Shown in pieces: positions 1-8,180 of a stretch of DNA of 48,418 bases (position 1 is its first letter; each line of letters starts with the position of its first letter). The stretch covers positions 1 through 48,418 of IMG/VR virus record IMGVR_UViG_3300017748_000015; one strand, given 5' to 3'. Both the position numbers and the translations under genes were made by a program. Origin of the DNA: a virus. The notes beneath the pieces were generated by a model. It had not been told where the DNA came from. It saw nothing but the letters and a program-made list of their open reading frames with translations, and did no database searches.

Positions 1-815
1 GCGATGCCTCCAAGAGCAGATGCTCCTGCCCGCTGCGTGTTGTGCAAGATACCGTAGAGGTCCTGCACCTTGTCACCAGCAGACTTTGACCTCGTTACTG
101 CATTGCTGCCCCCACTGAAGTTCTCGTGATAGGGGACGTAGAACGTGGAGTTTCTGAAGCGAATGCTGTTCGACCTGTCCATCGGACCAGTAGCATTCTG
201 AGTGATGCTTAGCAAGGAGTTTCCCTCACTCGGATTGAGAACTGAGCCGGACACAGTCGTCGTGAAGGCGCTAAATGTGGCGATGGCTGTAGCGACTGCC
301 GAGGCCAGTTGAGCGGCTGTGATGAAAGTAGAACTGGTGGTATTCTGCACACGCACTGTTCCTCCGCCGACATGCCCGACAGAACCCGCACTTTCCACAA
401 AGGTCACTGTATGCTCAGTCCCATCCTTCTCAGTAAGCACAAGTTTTGCGGCACCTCCTGCCAATCGACCGAACTTGCTTGTGTCGATAGCGGGGACGTC
501 ACCCACACTGTCTGCATCCTTTCTTCGCAGACCGAAGTCAATTTGACCGCTCGCGCCTCGGGCGTTCTGCGTGCGGCGGTTGAGGTCATCATCAACGAAA
601 ATACCCTCGATGATGATGGTGGAGTTGACGCGGTTGAGGTCAACGCCAAAGCGCCTACCACCCATCAAAGGCGCAGGCATACCACCCACTTTGCGCTCGA
701 CGCTGAGAGCAATGGACAGGGCGTTGAGTTCCATACCGTTCTCATAACCAGCGAATCTCATGTTCTCAGGCTTGTCGAAGATGAGGCGGATGGGCGTGCC
801 GTAACCGTCAGCCAT
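1..815 (-). CDS. Putative distal tail / baseplate protein, C-terminus cut off by the window edge
   Basis: The reading frame is open from an ATG at 815 to the left edge (at least 271 residues) and begins MADGYGTPIRLIFDKP. The start is supported by a GGGAGGTT Shine-Dalgarno sequence a few bases upstream and by only 2 bp between it and the stop of the tape measure gene. In tailed viruses the gene just after the tape measure normally encodes a distal tail or baseplate component, which is the basis of the call. The visible part is Gly/Ser/Thr-rich and looks beta-structured (for example a stretch of alternating small and aliphatic residues around residues 125-190), as expected for a virion surface protein. 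I do not recognise a specific family. The role is inferred from position only. Confidence 0.7.
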   Translation of the reverse strand, partial: MADGYGTPIRLIFDKPENMRFAGYENGMELNALSIALSVERKVGGMPAPLMGGRRFGVDLNRVNSTIIIEGIFVDDDLNRRTQNARGASGQIDFGLRRKDADSVGDVPAIDTSKFGRLAGGAAKLVLTEKDGTEHTVTFVESAGSVGHVGGGTVRVQNTTSSTFITAAQLASAVATAIATFSAFTTTVSGSVLNPSEGNSLLSITQNATGPMDRSNSIRFRNSTFYVPYHENFSGGSNAVTRSKSAGDKVQDLYGILHNTQRAGASALGGI

Positions 816-817
816 AC

Positions 818-2134
818 TCAGAACCTCCCTCGCATGGTGGTGCCGCCAAGTGCACGAGAGACTTCTTGCTGAATCATGTTGCCCATCTGACGGGCCATCT
901 CGCGCTTGTCAGTGCGGTCGGTGATGCCGCTTGGGTTGATGGTGATGTTGAACGTCTGAGAGCCGCTTCCGCCGCCCTTCATCTCAACAGGGATAGAACG
1001 ACCTCCGGCCAAGGGCACAACCGCTTCCGTGCCGTGCAACACAGCGGGGTAACCACTCGACGGTCCACTGGCGATACCCCCAGCAGAAAACTCAGGTAGC
1101 CTCTCTCTAACCCCCGATGCAACGTTACCGCCAAAGTCCTTCACCGAGGCCAGCCCATCCTTGAGCCTACCCATGACTTCGGTAAAGGTGTCCAATTTCG
1201 GTTGCATGAAGTCCTGAAAAGCCACGACAACGGTGTCCCTGAAATCAGTCGCTTTTGTTTTGAGTTCACCAAAGCGACTTTTGATAAGCGTCAATTTCTC
1301 ACTCAATGCATCGACCGGCCCTGCCAGCCTCTCTTTGAGCGGTTGAATGAAATCGTTGAAACGTTGACGCATGACTTCGACCATAAGTGACCAGTTGTCG
1401 CGAATGAAGTCGAACTTGGCCTTGAACTCCTCCAATTTGGTGAAGATGGCGTCGATAAAACCGAACCGTTCACGCATGCTTTCGACCATTGTGCTCCAAC
1501 GTTCACGAATGCTGGTCAGGGCGTTCAAGAAAGGGTCGAGGAAGGCGCTAACAAGCGGCCCAATGGTCCCATCCCACACGGCCTTGAGACCAGTCATGAC
1601 GCCGTCCCAGTCACCCTTGACGAGAGACATACCTGCTTTGAACAAGTCAACGAAGGGTTGGACAAGAGGCATCAAGACAGCATCCCAAATGCCAGCCGCC
1701 GCTTCCATTGCGCCAGCAAAATCGCCCTGCAGAAGCGCCATACCGCCTGTGAAGGCTCCGGTGAAGAGGTCGACGAGAGGTTGCACGAATGTGTTCCACG
1801 CAGCCTGAATGACACCCACGGTGGCTTCCCATGATGCTTTCAGTAAATCAAAAGCCGTCCCGAATGTCGTGTTGAAAAAGTCACCAATGGTCTGAATGAT
1901 AGGTGTGGCGAATGCAGCGAACTCTTCCCAAATAGGCGTGACGTTCTCGGTCCAAAAGTCCTTGATGCCCTGAAACTTCTCTTTGACGAAGTCGATTGCA
2001 CCACCGATGGCATTCATAATGGCTGTTCCCGCTGATGCGACTGTGCTACCGATACTGCTGAGAACACCGCTAAGACTCCCAGCGGACGTGGTCAAGCCGC
2101 TTAGAGCGACCGTTAATCCAGCCAGTGCTACCAT
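818..2134 (-). CDS. Tail tape measure protein
   Basis: A 438-residue protein that would line the tail tube and set its length. The start is placed at the ATG at 2134 (MVALAGLTVALSG), which overlaps the stop of the upstream gene as TGATG. A longer frame to 2257 would run 124 bp into that gene. N-terminal residues 1-40 are hydrophobic and Gly/Ser-rich. Residues about 45-330 are helical with repeated Trp-containing units (such as WDAVLMPLVQPFVDLFKAG and WDGTIGPLVSAFLDPF) in which a W, a P and aromatic residues recur, typical of short tape measures. The C-terminus has the widespread tape-measure ending: a Gly-rich stretch, HGTEAVVPLAGG, a beta segment (FNITINPSG) and a final helix MGNMIQQEVSRAL. 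It sits downstream of two overlapping chaperone-like genes, the canonical location. At 438 residues it would specify a fairly short tail. Confidence 0.85.
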   Translation of the reverse strand: MVALAGLTVALSGLTTSAGSLSGVLSSIGSTVASAGTAIMNAIGGAIDFVKEKFQGIKDFWTENVTPIWEEFAAFATPIIQTIGDFFNTTFGTAFDLLKASWEATVGVIQAAWNTFVQPLVDLFTGAFTGGMALLQGDFAGAMEAAAGIWDAVLMPLVQPFVDLFKAGMSLVKGDWDGVMTGLKAVWDGTIGPLVSAFLDPFLNALTSIRERWSTMVESMRERFGFIDAIFTKLEEFKAKFDFIRDNWSLMVEVMRQRFNDFIQPLKERLAGPVDALSEKLTLIKSRFGELKTKATDFRDTVVVAFQDFMQPKLDTFTEVMGRLKDGLASVKDFGGNVASGVRERLPEFSAGGIASGPSSGYPAVLHGTEAVVPLAGGRSIPVEMKGGGSGSQTFNITINPSGITDRTDKREMARQMGNMIQQEVSRALGGTTMRGRF

Positions 2135-2412
2135 CAGAAGTCCTCCGTATCGAGCCAAGCATAGTCGAGAGACACAGTCTCCTGACCTCCGCTTTTTGCC
2201 TCTTGTCGCTGCCGCCTCATTTCCTTTTCCTCTTGATTGCGACCTACGAGCGCCCAAACAAGTGATTGCTCAAAAGTAGCGGGACTCATCTCATGCACTT
2301 CCTTTAACGAGATAGCGTAGTGTTTGGCCACGATGTAACCCCACAGTTCCATCTGCATCACTACGTCTTCGGGACTGGCGACGGTCTTGCGACTGAGGAA
2401 ACCCTCAATCAC
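2134..2412 (-). CDS. Tail assembly chaperone-like protein 2 (gpT-like position)
   Basis: A 92-residue protein starting at a GTG at 2412 that overlaps the stop of the preceding gene as GTGA. It is mostly helical with a charged Glu/Arg/Gln segment (residues about 58-75) and ends LDYAWLDTEDF. It lies between a 123-residue ORF and the tape measure, exactly where tailed viruses encode the G and GT chaperones that coat the tape measure during tail assembly. In those viruses the second frame is normally reached by -1 frameshifting. Here the -1 frame is open upstream of the GTG, so either independent initiation or a fusion product is possible. No family signature is recognisable, so the function rests on gene order and size. 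Confidence 0.65.
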   Translation of the reverse strand: MIEGFLSRKTVASPEDVVMQMELWGYIVAKHYAISLKEVHEMSPATFEQSLVWALVGRNQEEKEMRRQRQEAKSGGQETVSLDYAWLDTEDF

Positions 2413-2780
2413 TGAACGTCGCCGCTCGTAAAATCCCCCTGAAGCATCTGCCCGACCTTCTCGGGACTTGGAAGCACAGCAGCGATACGCTGCCCAATGT
2501 CGCCCTTCAGGTTCAGAAGTTCGTCAACAGTGAGTTCGGGGTTGGTGCGCACGAGCCAGTGGGTAAAGGCGTGCTTCCAGTAGGATTCGAGGTCGAGAGA
2601 CATCTCGCCATCTTTACCGAGCGTTAGCATTTCCTGAGCAGCGCGTTGAACGTCAAAGAAGGAGATGTCCCTAACCCACACTTCCATGACCACTTCAGGG
2701 TCACCGGGGTCCACGGGAATCTCGTGCTTTGTCTCATTCGTCTGTCTCAGTAGTTGGCTCTTGTTCGGTAATTTCGGCAT
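2409..2780 (-). CDS. Tail assembly chaperone-like protein 1 (gpG-like position)
   Basis: A 123-residue protein (MPKLPNKSQLLRQTNE...) with a short beta/loop N-terminus and a helical body containing VMEVWVRDISFFDVQRAAQ. This architecture, with a segment stating how the protein contacts a partner followed by helices, resembles small tail chaperones. It overlaps the upstream SAP-domain gene by 47 bp in another frame and the downstream gene by 4 bp. Near its 3' end (about 2440-2450) a G5 run followed by T4 offers a site for -1 slippage into the next frame, as known for lambda G/GT. Tail tube, chaperones and tape measure appear in canonical order. Identification is by position. Confidence 0.65.
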   Translation of the reverse strand: MPKLPNKSQLLRQTNETKHEIPVDPGDPEVVMEVWVRDISFFDVQRAAQEMLTLGKDGEMSLDLESYWKHAFTHWLVRTNPELTVDELLNLKGDIGQRIAAVLPSPEKVGQMLQGDFTSGDVQ

Positions 2781-3279
2781 TCATCTCCACCTCGGTCGCA
2801 GCCGCTTCATCAGCGGGGGCGTCCACCTCTTCCTCGGCAGCCGCTTCATCAGCGGGGGCTTCCGGCGTCGGTGTGGACTCGGTAATGCCCTCGTCGTCTC
2901 GCTTGAGACGGAGGGCCAGTTGGGCCTTGGTGCCTGAGACTGGCAAGCCTCGAGCGACGCACTCCTCACGGAGTTCGGCAAGCGTCATGGCATCGTAAGA
3001 GAGGTCGGCAGGGAAGTCCTCGCTGTTGGGGATGTCTTCAACCCGCTCAGTTTCTTCGGAGACAACTGCCTCTTCCTCTTCGTGAGATTCTTCGGCGGCG
3101 GCATCCACCTTGGCTACTGAGATGCGACGCAGTTCTGCTTCGATACTCTTTCGCACGCCAACCGTGGCTGCTGAGCGGGATTCTTCACTGGTTAGACCAA
3201 GTTGCTTACCGAACCAAACAGCATACGCTTCCCTACTTTTACGGCGGTAGTGATAGACAGATTCGGCTGGCGTTGGCAT
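2734..3279 (-). CDS. Acidic protein with a SAP-like helix-extension-helix domain
   Basis: A 181-residue protein. Residues about 95-130 (DAMTLAELREECVARGLPVSGTKAQLALRLK, with the T..EL...C..RGLP.SG.K..L..RL pattern) match the SAP fold, a small helix-extension-helix module that binds DNA in many proteins. The N-terminal half is helical and charged (YHYRRKSREAYAVWFGKQLG). The C-terminal third is highly acidic and Ala/Pro-rich, with a duplicated ADEAAAEEEVDAP / ADEAAATEVE unit. It lies between the tail tube and chaperone genes and overlaps the latter by 47 bp. A similar domain occurs in the 133-residue protein at 8492-8893. Its role in tail assembly is unknown. A DNA-binding function is not assured because SAP-like folds in virion proteins may bind protein instead. 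Confidence 0.7.
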   Translation of the reverse strand: MPTPAESVYHYRRKSREAYAVWFGKQLGLTSEESRSAATVGVRKSIEAELRRISVAKVDAAAEESHEEEEAVVSEETERVEDIPNSEDFPADLSYDAMTLAELREECVARGLPVSGTKAQLALRLKRDDEGITESTPTPEAPADEAAAEEEVDAPADEAAATEVEMNAEITEQEPTTETDE

Positions 3280-3290
3280 TCTTGGTCACC

Positions 3291-5267
3291 TCAACAATGG
3301 AACAACGTGTCGGTGGAAATGACACGCATGGCTTTTGGCATCACCTTGAGAGCAGCGCGAATTGGTCCTTTATCCTCAGGGATGGGGAGCGGCGCCTCGG
3401 TGATGACGTAGTCGTCAAGCAAGATGTCGATGCGCTCACGAGTAGCACCGCTGCCCTGCTTGGTGAATGAAAGACGAATCATGTTGGCAGTCGTTGCACT
3501 GAAGTCCACAGCACGGCGCATGTGGTGGTAGAACACAGGGTCGTCGACGATGATTTCCATGTCCATCATGTATTCCGTCTTGCCCTCAACGGCGATGGAG
3601 GCGTTACGAGAGCCAGCGTGAGGAACTTGGTCCGTAGCGCTGTCAGCGATGGGTGCGCCGTTGATGGTGTAGAATTGCTGCACACCCGTGCTACCGTTGA
3701 GGTTGAACGACACGACCTGTCCGACGCGAACACCAGCGAGGTCAATGGTGCCGTTGTAGAACATGTAGGGCTTCTGCGAGCCCTTGGCGATGCCTGCTTC
3801 CTTGCGCTTGGCATCAGTGTTCGCCGTGTCTTCGAACATACGGTGAGGGTTGTAGCGGTCACCCTTACTCGCCTCAAGGCGACCTGTGTCAGTGTAGCAT
3901 AGGGCCGAGTCGAAGTTGACGTTCAGACGCAGCGCAGCATCCGTGTCAGCCGTGAGTGAGAAATCCTTGACCTTGCAGCCACGGAACACACGGGTAAGTT
4001 GCTTGGTATCGGTCACACCACCGTCGGTGACGTCATCGGCTGAACCATCGCTATCTCGGCGGCGGATGCTGACTTCCATGGCGAAAGAAGGCACGGTGCT
4101 ACGAGAGTAAAGCAGGCGCTTGACCGGGTTCTGAATGTTGCCCGTCGACTCACGGTTAGGGCTACCGGTGGCGTTGTCACTCGCAAAGCGAGCGAACTTG
4201 ATGTCGGTGTTGTCCGAGTGCGGGAAGCACAATGCGTCATCAAGGAAGATGCGGGCAGCGGTGATGGCAACAATGCGACGAATCTCACTGGTTTCAGTCT
4301 TGTCGAAGTAGGTCGTCTCAGGGCTGGCGACAACGCCGAAGGTGTTAGCGTCGTCCGCTTCGTTGTAGGTGATGACATCAGCGACAGCGCTCGCATCAGC
4401 ACTACCGCCGTTGATGGTGTTCTTGATGATGACATAGTCACCAGCGACAACAGGGTCTGCACCAGCGCTACCCCAGTTTGGGGGCGCGTTGCTTCCGTCG
4501 TAGGTGATGGTCGTTGCTCCGACTTTCGTAGCAGCGGTCAGTTTGAAATCGTTGTCCGTGTTAAGCAGGCTGTCGTAGGTCGCGCCAACATCCACCGCCT
4601 CCATACCGAGGCAGTAGTAGAGCCACCGAGGGTTGTGCATGTTGACTTCGAAGGAGCCGCCTTCGTTGATGAGGCGCCCCGGCACTTGCACGGCCACGTC
4701 ACGACCGAGGCCGACGACATGGTAACGCTTGAGGTCGACTTTCGTCTCAGGCAGCGTCACCGTAGCAGCAAGCCCGAGGAATTGGTCGGTCAAGACTGAC
4801 TCACTTGACGTGCCAGCGGTATCGTGGTAACCCATTCCAACATCAACGGAAGGCAACGTGAAAGAGTGGAAGTGGAGTGCATCATTGGTGCCACTGGTCG
4901 TAGAAGTAGCCTCCTTGAGCGCAGGCGTCACGACGAAATCAGTCTCAGTAGCAGTTGGTTGATGTTCAACAACGGTGAACACCTTACCGGTCGAGGTAGC
5001 GTCATCCAAGGTGAAATTCGTCCCACCGATGATGCTGAGTTTGACGCCGACGAGCATACCCCGAGGCAGTTGGAGCACTCCTGATTCAACAGGCGTGTTG
5101 GCCGCACCACCCGCAAGACGAATGGTGCTCGTGCCCGCAGCGGCATCAGTGGACTGATGCGTGAAAGTGAACGAATTGGACGCATCGTAATGGTGAGGAA
5201 GTTCCAATCCTGTCTCGTGACCGAACGAAATCTCGGTCAAATCTCCCTTGTAGACTGTCGACGGCAT
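3291..5267 (-). CDS. Major tail tube protein (large form)
   Basis: A 658-residue, Thr/Ser/Gly/Asp-rich, beta-structured protein beginning MPSTVYKGDLTEISFGHETG. It is encoded between the tail completion gene and the tape-measure chaperones, the standard place for the tail tube subunit. The N-terminal MPSTVYKGDLTEISFGxE start is typical of archaeal and siphoviral tube proteins, which open with a short beta strand and polar loop. The central region (residues about 200-225, VPGRLINEGGSFEVNMHNPRW) and the C-terminal region (LSFTKQGSGATRERIDILLDDYVI...) look like the two halves of a tube beta-barrel. A typical tube protein is 150-350 residues, so this one probably carries inserted surface domains (residues about 90-190 and 230-440). 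The assignment is by gene order plus composition. Confidence 0.75.
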   Translation of the reverse strand: MPSTVYKGDLTEISFGHETGLELPHHYDASNSFTFTHQSTDAAAGTSTIRLAGGAANTPVESGVLQLPRGMLVGVKLSIIGGTNFTLDDATSTGKVFTVVEHQPTATETDFVVTPALKEATSTTSGTNDALHFHSFTLPSVDVGMGYHDTAGTSSESVLTDQFLGLAATVTLPETKVDLKRYHVVGLGRDVAVQVPGRLINEGGSFEVNMHNPRWLYYCLGMEAVDVGATYDSLLNTDNDFKLTAATKVGATTITYDGSNAPPNWGSAGADPVVAGDYVIIKNTINGGSADASAVADVITYNEADDANTFGVVASPETTYFDKTETSEIRRIVAITAARIFLDDALCFPHSDNTDIKFARFASDNATGSPNRESTGNIQNPVKRLLYSRSTVPSFAMEVSIRRRDSDGSADDVTDGGVTDTKQLTRVFRGCKVKDFSLTADTDAALRLNVNFDSALCYTDTGRLEASKGDRYNPHRMFEDTANTDAKRKEAGIAKGSQKPYMFYNGTIDLAGVRVGQVVSFNLNGSTGVQQFYTINGAPIADSATDQVPHAGSRNASIAVEGKTEYMMDMEIIVDDPVFYHHMRRAVDFSATTANMIRLSFTKQGSGATRERIDILLDDYVITEAPLPIPEDKGPIRAALKVMPKAMRVISTDTLFHC

Positions 5268-5278
5268 GTTCGCTCACC

Positions 5279-5728
5279 TTATGGCACGAGTTCCGCGAAT
5301 ATAACAACCTCGATTTGAAAGGTCATGCGGAACAAATTCTTGGTTCTATCAGAAAGGTCGGTTCGGGTCTTGAACACGAGGCGGTCGAAAGCGACACCAT
5401 CCCCCTTTCGCTTGAGATGAATGAGGCGACGCACCTCGTTTTCCATCGCCTGTAGGTGCTTACGTGACTTCGTTGTGCGCACGTCAACCGTGATGTTGAT
5501 GCGCGTTGTCACGAAGTCGTAGAGGATTTCGGGTGCTTCTTCGTTATGCGCAGTCTCGTAGCACATGATGTAGTCCGATTTCTTCATGTCGATACGCTTA
5601 CCTCGCTCAGGGCTGAGCGTAGCGATGTCAGCAATGATGGGCTTGATGTTGCTCGTGTTAGCGCGATTCCAGTCGCCAAGCGCCGCGATGACGGAGTCCA
5701 GTCCTTCAGCAAATGTTGCGACCATCAC
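5279..5728 (-). CDS. Probable tail completion / tail terminator protein
   Basis: A 149-residue alpha/beta protein (MMVATFAEGLDSVIAALGDWNRANTS...). It contains a long amphipathic segment followed by beta strands (RINITVDVRTTKSRKHLQAME, FRMTFQIEVVIFAELVP). This pattern, with an N-terminal helix, central strands bearing a TV.I.T. motif and a terminal strand, is usual for tail terminators of the gpU/gp17 type. It is located between the head-tail adaptor module and the tail tube gene. The start overlaps the upstream stop by 4 bp. A functional assignment by sequence alone is not possible. Position and size support it. Confidence 0.6.
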   Translation of the reverse strand: MMVATFAEGLDSVIAALGDWNRANTSNIKPIIADIATLSPERGKRIDMKKSDYIMCYETAHNEEAPEILYDFVTTRINITVDVRTTKSRKHLQAMENEVRRLIHLKRKGDGVAFDRLVFKTRTDLSDRTKNLFRMTFQIEVVIFAELVP

Positions 5729-6078
5729 TCCACCTCCCGCTTGTATGCAGCAGCGTCCGGCACGAGGTTTCCGCCACTAAGTCGCAACTTGTAGGTCACG
5801 AGGGCGGGAGACTCAACCAGCATCCGCTTGTCCACCCTATCTAATGCTGCCTTAAGAGTGCTGGGGTCGGGCTCTCTTCCTTGCTGCTCAAATGCACCTG
5901 ACTCGTTTCGAGTGATACCCTCCATAGCCAGTTCGCGTTGCTCGACCAAACGTCGAAAAGCCTCGGGCGTCTGAGTAACGACCTGTTTGAGTTCTTCCTG
6001 CCTCGTGGGGTCAAGCATTGCTTCGGTTAAGTGCTCCAAAAGGAACTCGTCAACCTCCGTCTTGACCATCAGCATCAC
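5725..6078 (-). CDS. Small head-tail joining region protein, unknown
   Basis: A 117-residue protein beginning MMLMVKTEVDEFLLEHLTEAM, with several in-phase ATGs so the exact start could be 6078, 6075 or 6069. It is mainly helical and charged, with no cysteines and no membrane segment. It overlaps its upstream neighbour (adaptor) and downstream neighbour (tail completion) by about 4 bp each and so is translationally coupled. In comparable virus gene orders this slot holds a head closure or neck protein, but I see no diagnostic motif and leave it unassigned. Confidence 0.6.
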   Translation of the reverse strand: MMLMVKTEVDEFLLEHLTEAMLDPTRQEELKQVVTQTPEAFRRLVEQRELAMEGITRNESGAFEQQGREPDPSTLKAALDRVDKRMLVESPALVTYKLRLSGGNLVPDAAAYKREVE

Positions 6079-7679
6079 TCAAAGAGCACCATTTCCTGAT
6101 AGCGCGGCAAAATCCTGTCGATTTCACCTTGCAGGAGTTGCACCTTAGCGGTGATGTCAATGTTGCTTGTGCCTTCGGGTAGGAGGACAGTGCGGTCATC
6201 TGACATCAGGAGGTCGATGACGACCATCTTCGTAGCAGTCTCTTCGATGGCTTTCTCAAGATAGCGCTCTCCATAGATGTAGGACACCTTGACGGCATTC
6301 CATTCAAAGAATGGATAAGAGTTGTTGAAGTAGATGATGCCCATTTCGTAATCCATCCACCAATCCTTGAGACGAGCGTTGTCACCACTGGCACTACCGC
6401 CATGCAGGTCAACTTGCAGTAGGTCTTGGATGATATCGCCACTGGGGGCGCTTCCTACGACTGCTTCGCAGCCTGTGAATGTAGTAGAAGTCACCCCAGT
6501 GTATCGAATAACGTTGGTGTTGTCACTGAACACGCCTGCTTTTGCGAATCCTTCAGTGTCAGCAATCGTGACAACGCCAGTGGCGGCTGAACCAAAATCA
6601 CCGCTTGTGCCCGTTATAGTGGCCGTGTTACGCTTAGTCTGTGAAATGGCAACGCTGCTGTCAGTGCACACAACGCTGCATGTCTCACCTGCTTTCACAG
6701 GTCGCATGCTGCTGACCTTCACAACGCCAGTCCCGTAGTCTGCATTGGCAGAAGCGAAAAACTCGTTGTGGATGGCAACGTTCGATGTGGAGCCTTCGAG
6801 GGTGAAGGCAGGTGAAAAGTCGACAGCAGCCTTGTTCACTCTATCTTCCTTGTTGATGAGGTCAGCAAGGTTCTGTGCTGTGGTCGTGGCATCAAAATCC
6901 GTGCGCCACTTGGTGGTGGTGGTCGTGGCATCAAAGTTCTTCTGTGCAGTCAAAACAGCAGCAGTGCCGTTGCCGGGAGAAAACACGATGGAGCCACTGA
7001 TAGAACGCACGTCCGTCGGAATTTGAATGCGAGCCTCGGCGCCGCAAATCTCACGATAGTCGTCACCCTGCCATAGTTCAAGGCGCAGAATCTGCTGCAC
7101 GTTGCGAAATAAGAGTGGTGTCGTCCCAACGTAATCGGTGTAGTAACGACGTCGATAGGGCTTGTAGGTGTCGAAGTTGATGTATTCGGCACTGACGAGG
7201 TAGGGCCGCCAAGCATTGTGAGTGATGTTGTCAATTTTGTCCTGCACTTCCCGAATACGGTTCTGCACGATGGCCTTGGTAACGCCACGCTGCCGACCAA
7301 CCTTGGCGTTGGTGAACGAAGCGAGGTTCTGAACGTAGGTGTCGTCAGCCGCCTCGAAATCAGCGTGTGTGAAAGAGCCGGTGAAAGCCAACTTAACGCC
7401 ACTGGCACCGCCGTTGGTGATGGCTGTAATCTCCTTTTCAACGCCGAGAGGATTGGCATCGCTGTAGATGAGGATAGTATCGCCAACCTCAGTGCCGCAA
7501 CGGCGGTAGTCTTCACCAGTGATGAACACACCGTCGCTCACAGAGTCAGCAGACGCAGCCACTGGCTCTTGAGGTCCGATACCGAGGTAATCAGCGACCT
7601 TCTGCGGCGTCGTGTAGACTGTAGCGCTGGGGTCGAGCGGTCGAGTCTCACTCTCACCGGGGTTGAACACCATCGGCAT
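6075..7679 (-). CDS. Head-tail adaptor (connector) protein with a large insertion
   Basis: A 534-residue protein. The N-terminus holds TVYTTPQKVADYLGIGPQ and the segment around residues 150-165 reads IREVQDKIDNITHNAWRPY. The C-terminus holds VKVSYIYGERYLEKAIEETATKMV followed by a helical tail. Together these are the ends of the head-tail adaptor family of archaeal and bacterial tailed viruses: an N-terminal helix 'TTPxxVxxYLxI', a helix '(I/V)xxxxxxIDxxTxxAWRP' and 'VxVxYxYG...(A)IxxAxxxMVxxDLL'. Family members are commonly 120-250 residues, so residues about 55-140 and 200-430 (Gly/Thr/Ser-rich, likely beta) look like inserted domains that would decorate the neck. It lies between the capsid genes and the tail completion gene. 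Confidence 0.7.
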   Translation of the reverse strand: MPMVFNPGESETRPLDPSATVYTTPQKVADYLGIGPQEPVAASADSVSDGVFITGEDYRRCGTEVGDTILIYSDANPLGVEKEITAITNGGASGVKLAFTGSFTHADFEAADDTYVQNLASFTNAKVGRQRGVTKAIVQNRIREVQDKIDNITHNAWRPYLVSAEYINFDTYKPYRRRYYTDYVGTTPLLFRNVQQILRLELWQGDDYREICGAEARIQIPTDVRSISGSIVFSPGNGTAAVLTAQKNFDATTTTTKWRTDFDATTTAQNLADLINKEDRVNKAAVDFSPAFTLEGSTSNVAIHNEFFASANADYGTGVVKVSSMRPVKAGETCSVVCTDSSVAISQTKRNTATITGTSGDFGSAATGVVTIADTEGFAKAGVFSDNTNVIRYTGVTSTTFTGCEAVVGSAPSGDIIQDLLQVDLHGGSASGDNARLKDWWMDYEMGIIYFNNSYPFFEWNAVKVSYIYGERYLEKAIEETATKMVVIDLLMSDDRTVLLPEGTSNIDITAKVQLLQGEIDRILPRYQEMVLFE

Positions 7680-7978
7680 TACTCTCGAGCCTCCTCACTT
7701 CGACTGGCGAGATTATACTCCATGGGCTTGCCGCAGGAGCCGCAGTTCTCACGCCATAGAAAATGCAACATACCACAGTGCTGACAGCGAGTGCCTGACC
7801 CGATGTTCAAGACGTCAGAAGCATCTCTATTGCGGTTACGTTGTTCTTTGACGACTCCCTTGAGAGGGTTCTCAGGGTCCACAAAGGCGGATTGGTCAAT
7901 GGTGATGTCCGAGCGAACACCTTGCTTTTGAAAACGACTGATGTCATCGAAGTCAATTGCAGACAAGTCGAAGCCCAT
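7679..7978 (-). CDS. Small zinc-ribbon protein
   Basis: A 99-residue protein. The C-terminal half contains CQHCGMLHFLWRENCGSCGK, i.e. CxxC-(11)-CxxC, the layout of a zinc ribbon/rubredoxin knuckle. The N-terminus (MGFDLSAIDFDDISRFQKQG) has two short acidic/aromatic repeats (FDLSAIDFDD). It overlaps the adaptor start by one base and is followed upstream by a 57-residue gene. Zinc ribbons in capsid genes of archaeal viruses often mediate protein-protein contacts. The role here is unknown. Confidence 0.7.
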   Translation of the reverse strand: MGFDLSAIDFDDISRFQKQGVRSDITIDQSAFVDPENPLKGVVKEQRNRNRDASDVLNIGSGTRCQHCGMLHFLWRENCGSCGKPMEYNLASRSEEARE

Positions 7979-7993
7979 TCATCTCCCTCACAC

Positions 7994-8167
7994 TCAACTG
8001 GTGGTCACGATGATGTAGACATTTCCCAACACAACGTGTGGGTCAGCCGACACACAAGTATTGCTACCGATAGCGGTGCTAATTTCTGTGGCAATAGCGG
8101 TTCTCGCTGTGCTATCTGCGAAGTCCTTTGGCGGGTAAGGGCCAAGGATGGTCACGGACTTTGCCAT
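7994..8167 (-). CDS. Small protein (57 residues), unknown
   Basis: An ATG at 8167 opens a frame of 57 codons ending in TGA at 7994-7996. It begins MAKSVTILGPYPPKDFADS and ends IIVTTS. It fills an otherwise empty gap of 200 bp in a tightly packed operon, follows the preceding stop by 13 bp, and has a GGTGA-like Shine-Dalgarno sequence just upstream. The predicted strands (SVTILGPY, VVLGNVYIIVT) suggest a small beta protein. It lies in the head decoration/neck part of the cluster. Function is unknown. Existence is supported by spacing and start signals rather than by homology. Confidence 0.6.
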   Translation of the reverse strand: MAKSVTILGPYPPKDFADSTARTAIATEISTAIGSNTCVSADPHVVLGNVYIIVTTS

Positions 8168-8180
8168 TCAATCACCGCCT

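Noticed and set aside
3600-4800. Long plus-strand frames opposite the tail tube gene (126 and 193 codons)
   Set aside because: They are shadows of the Thr/Asp-rich tail tube frame; their translation contains Val/Asp/Arg-rich noise and no motif.
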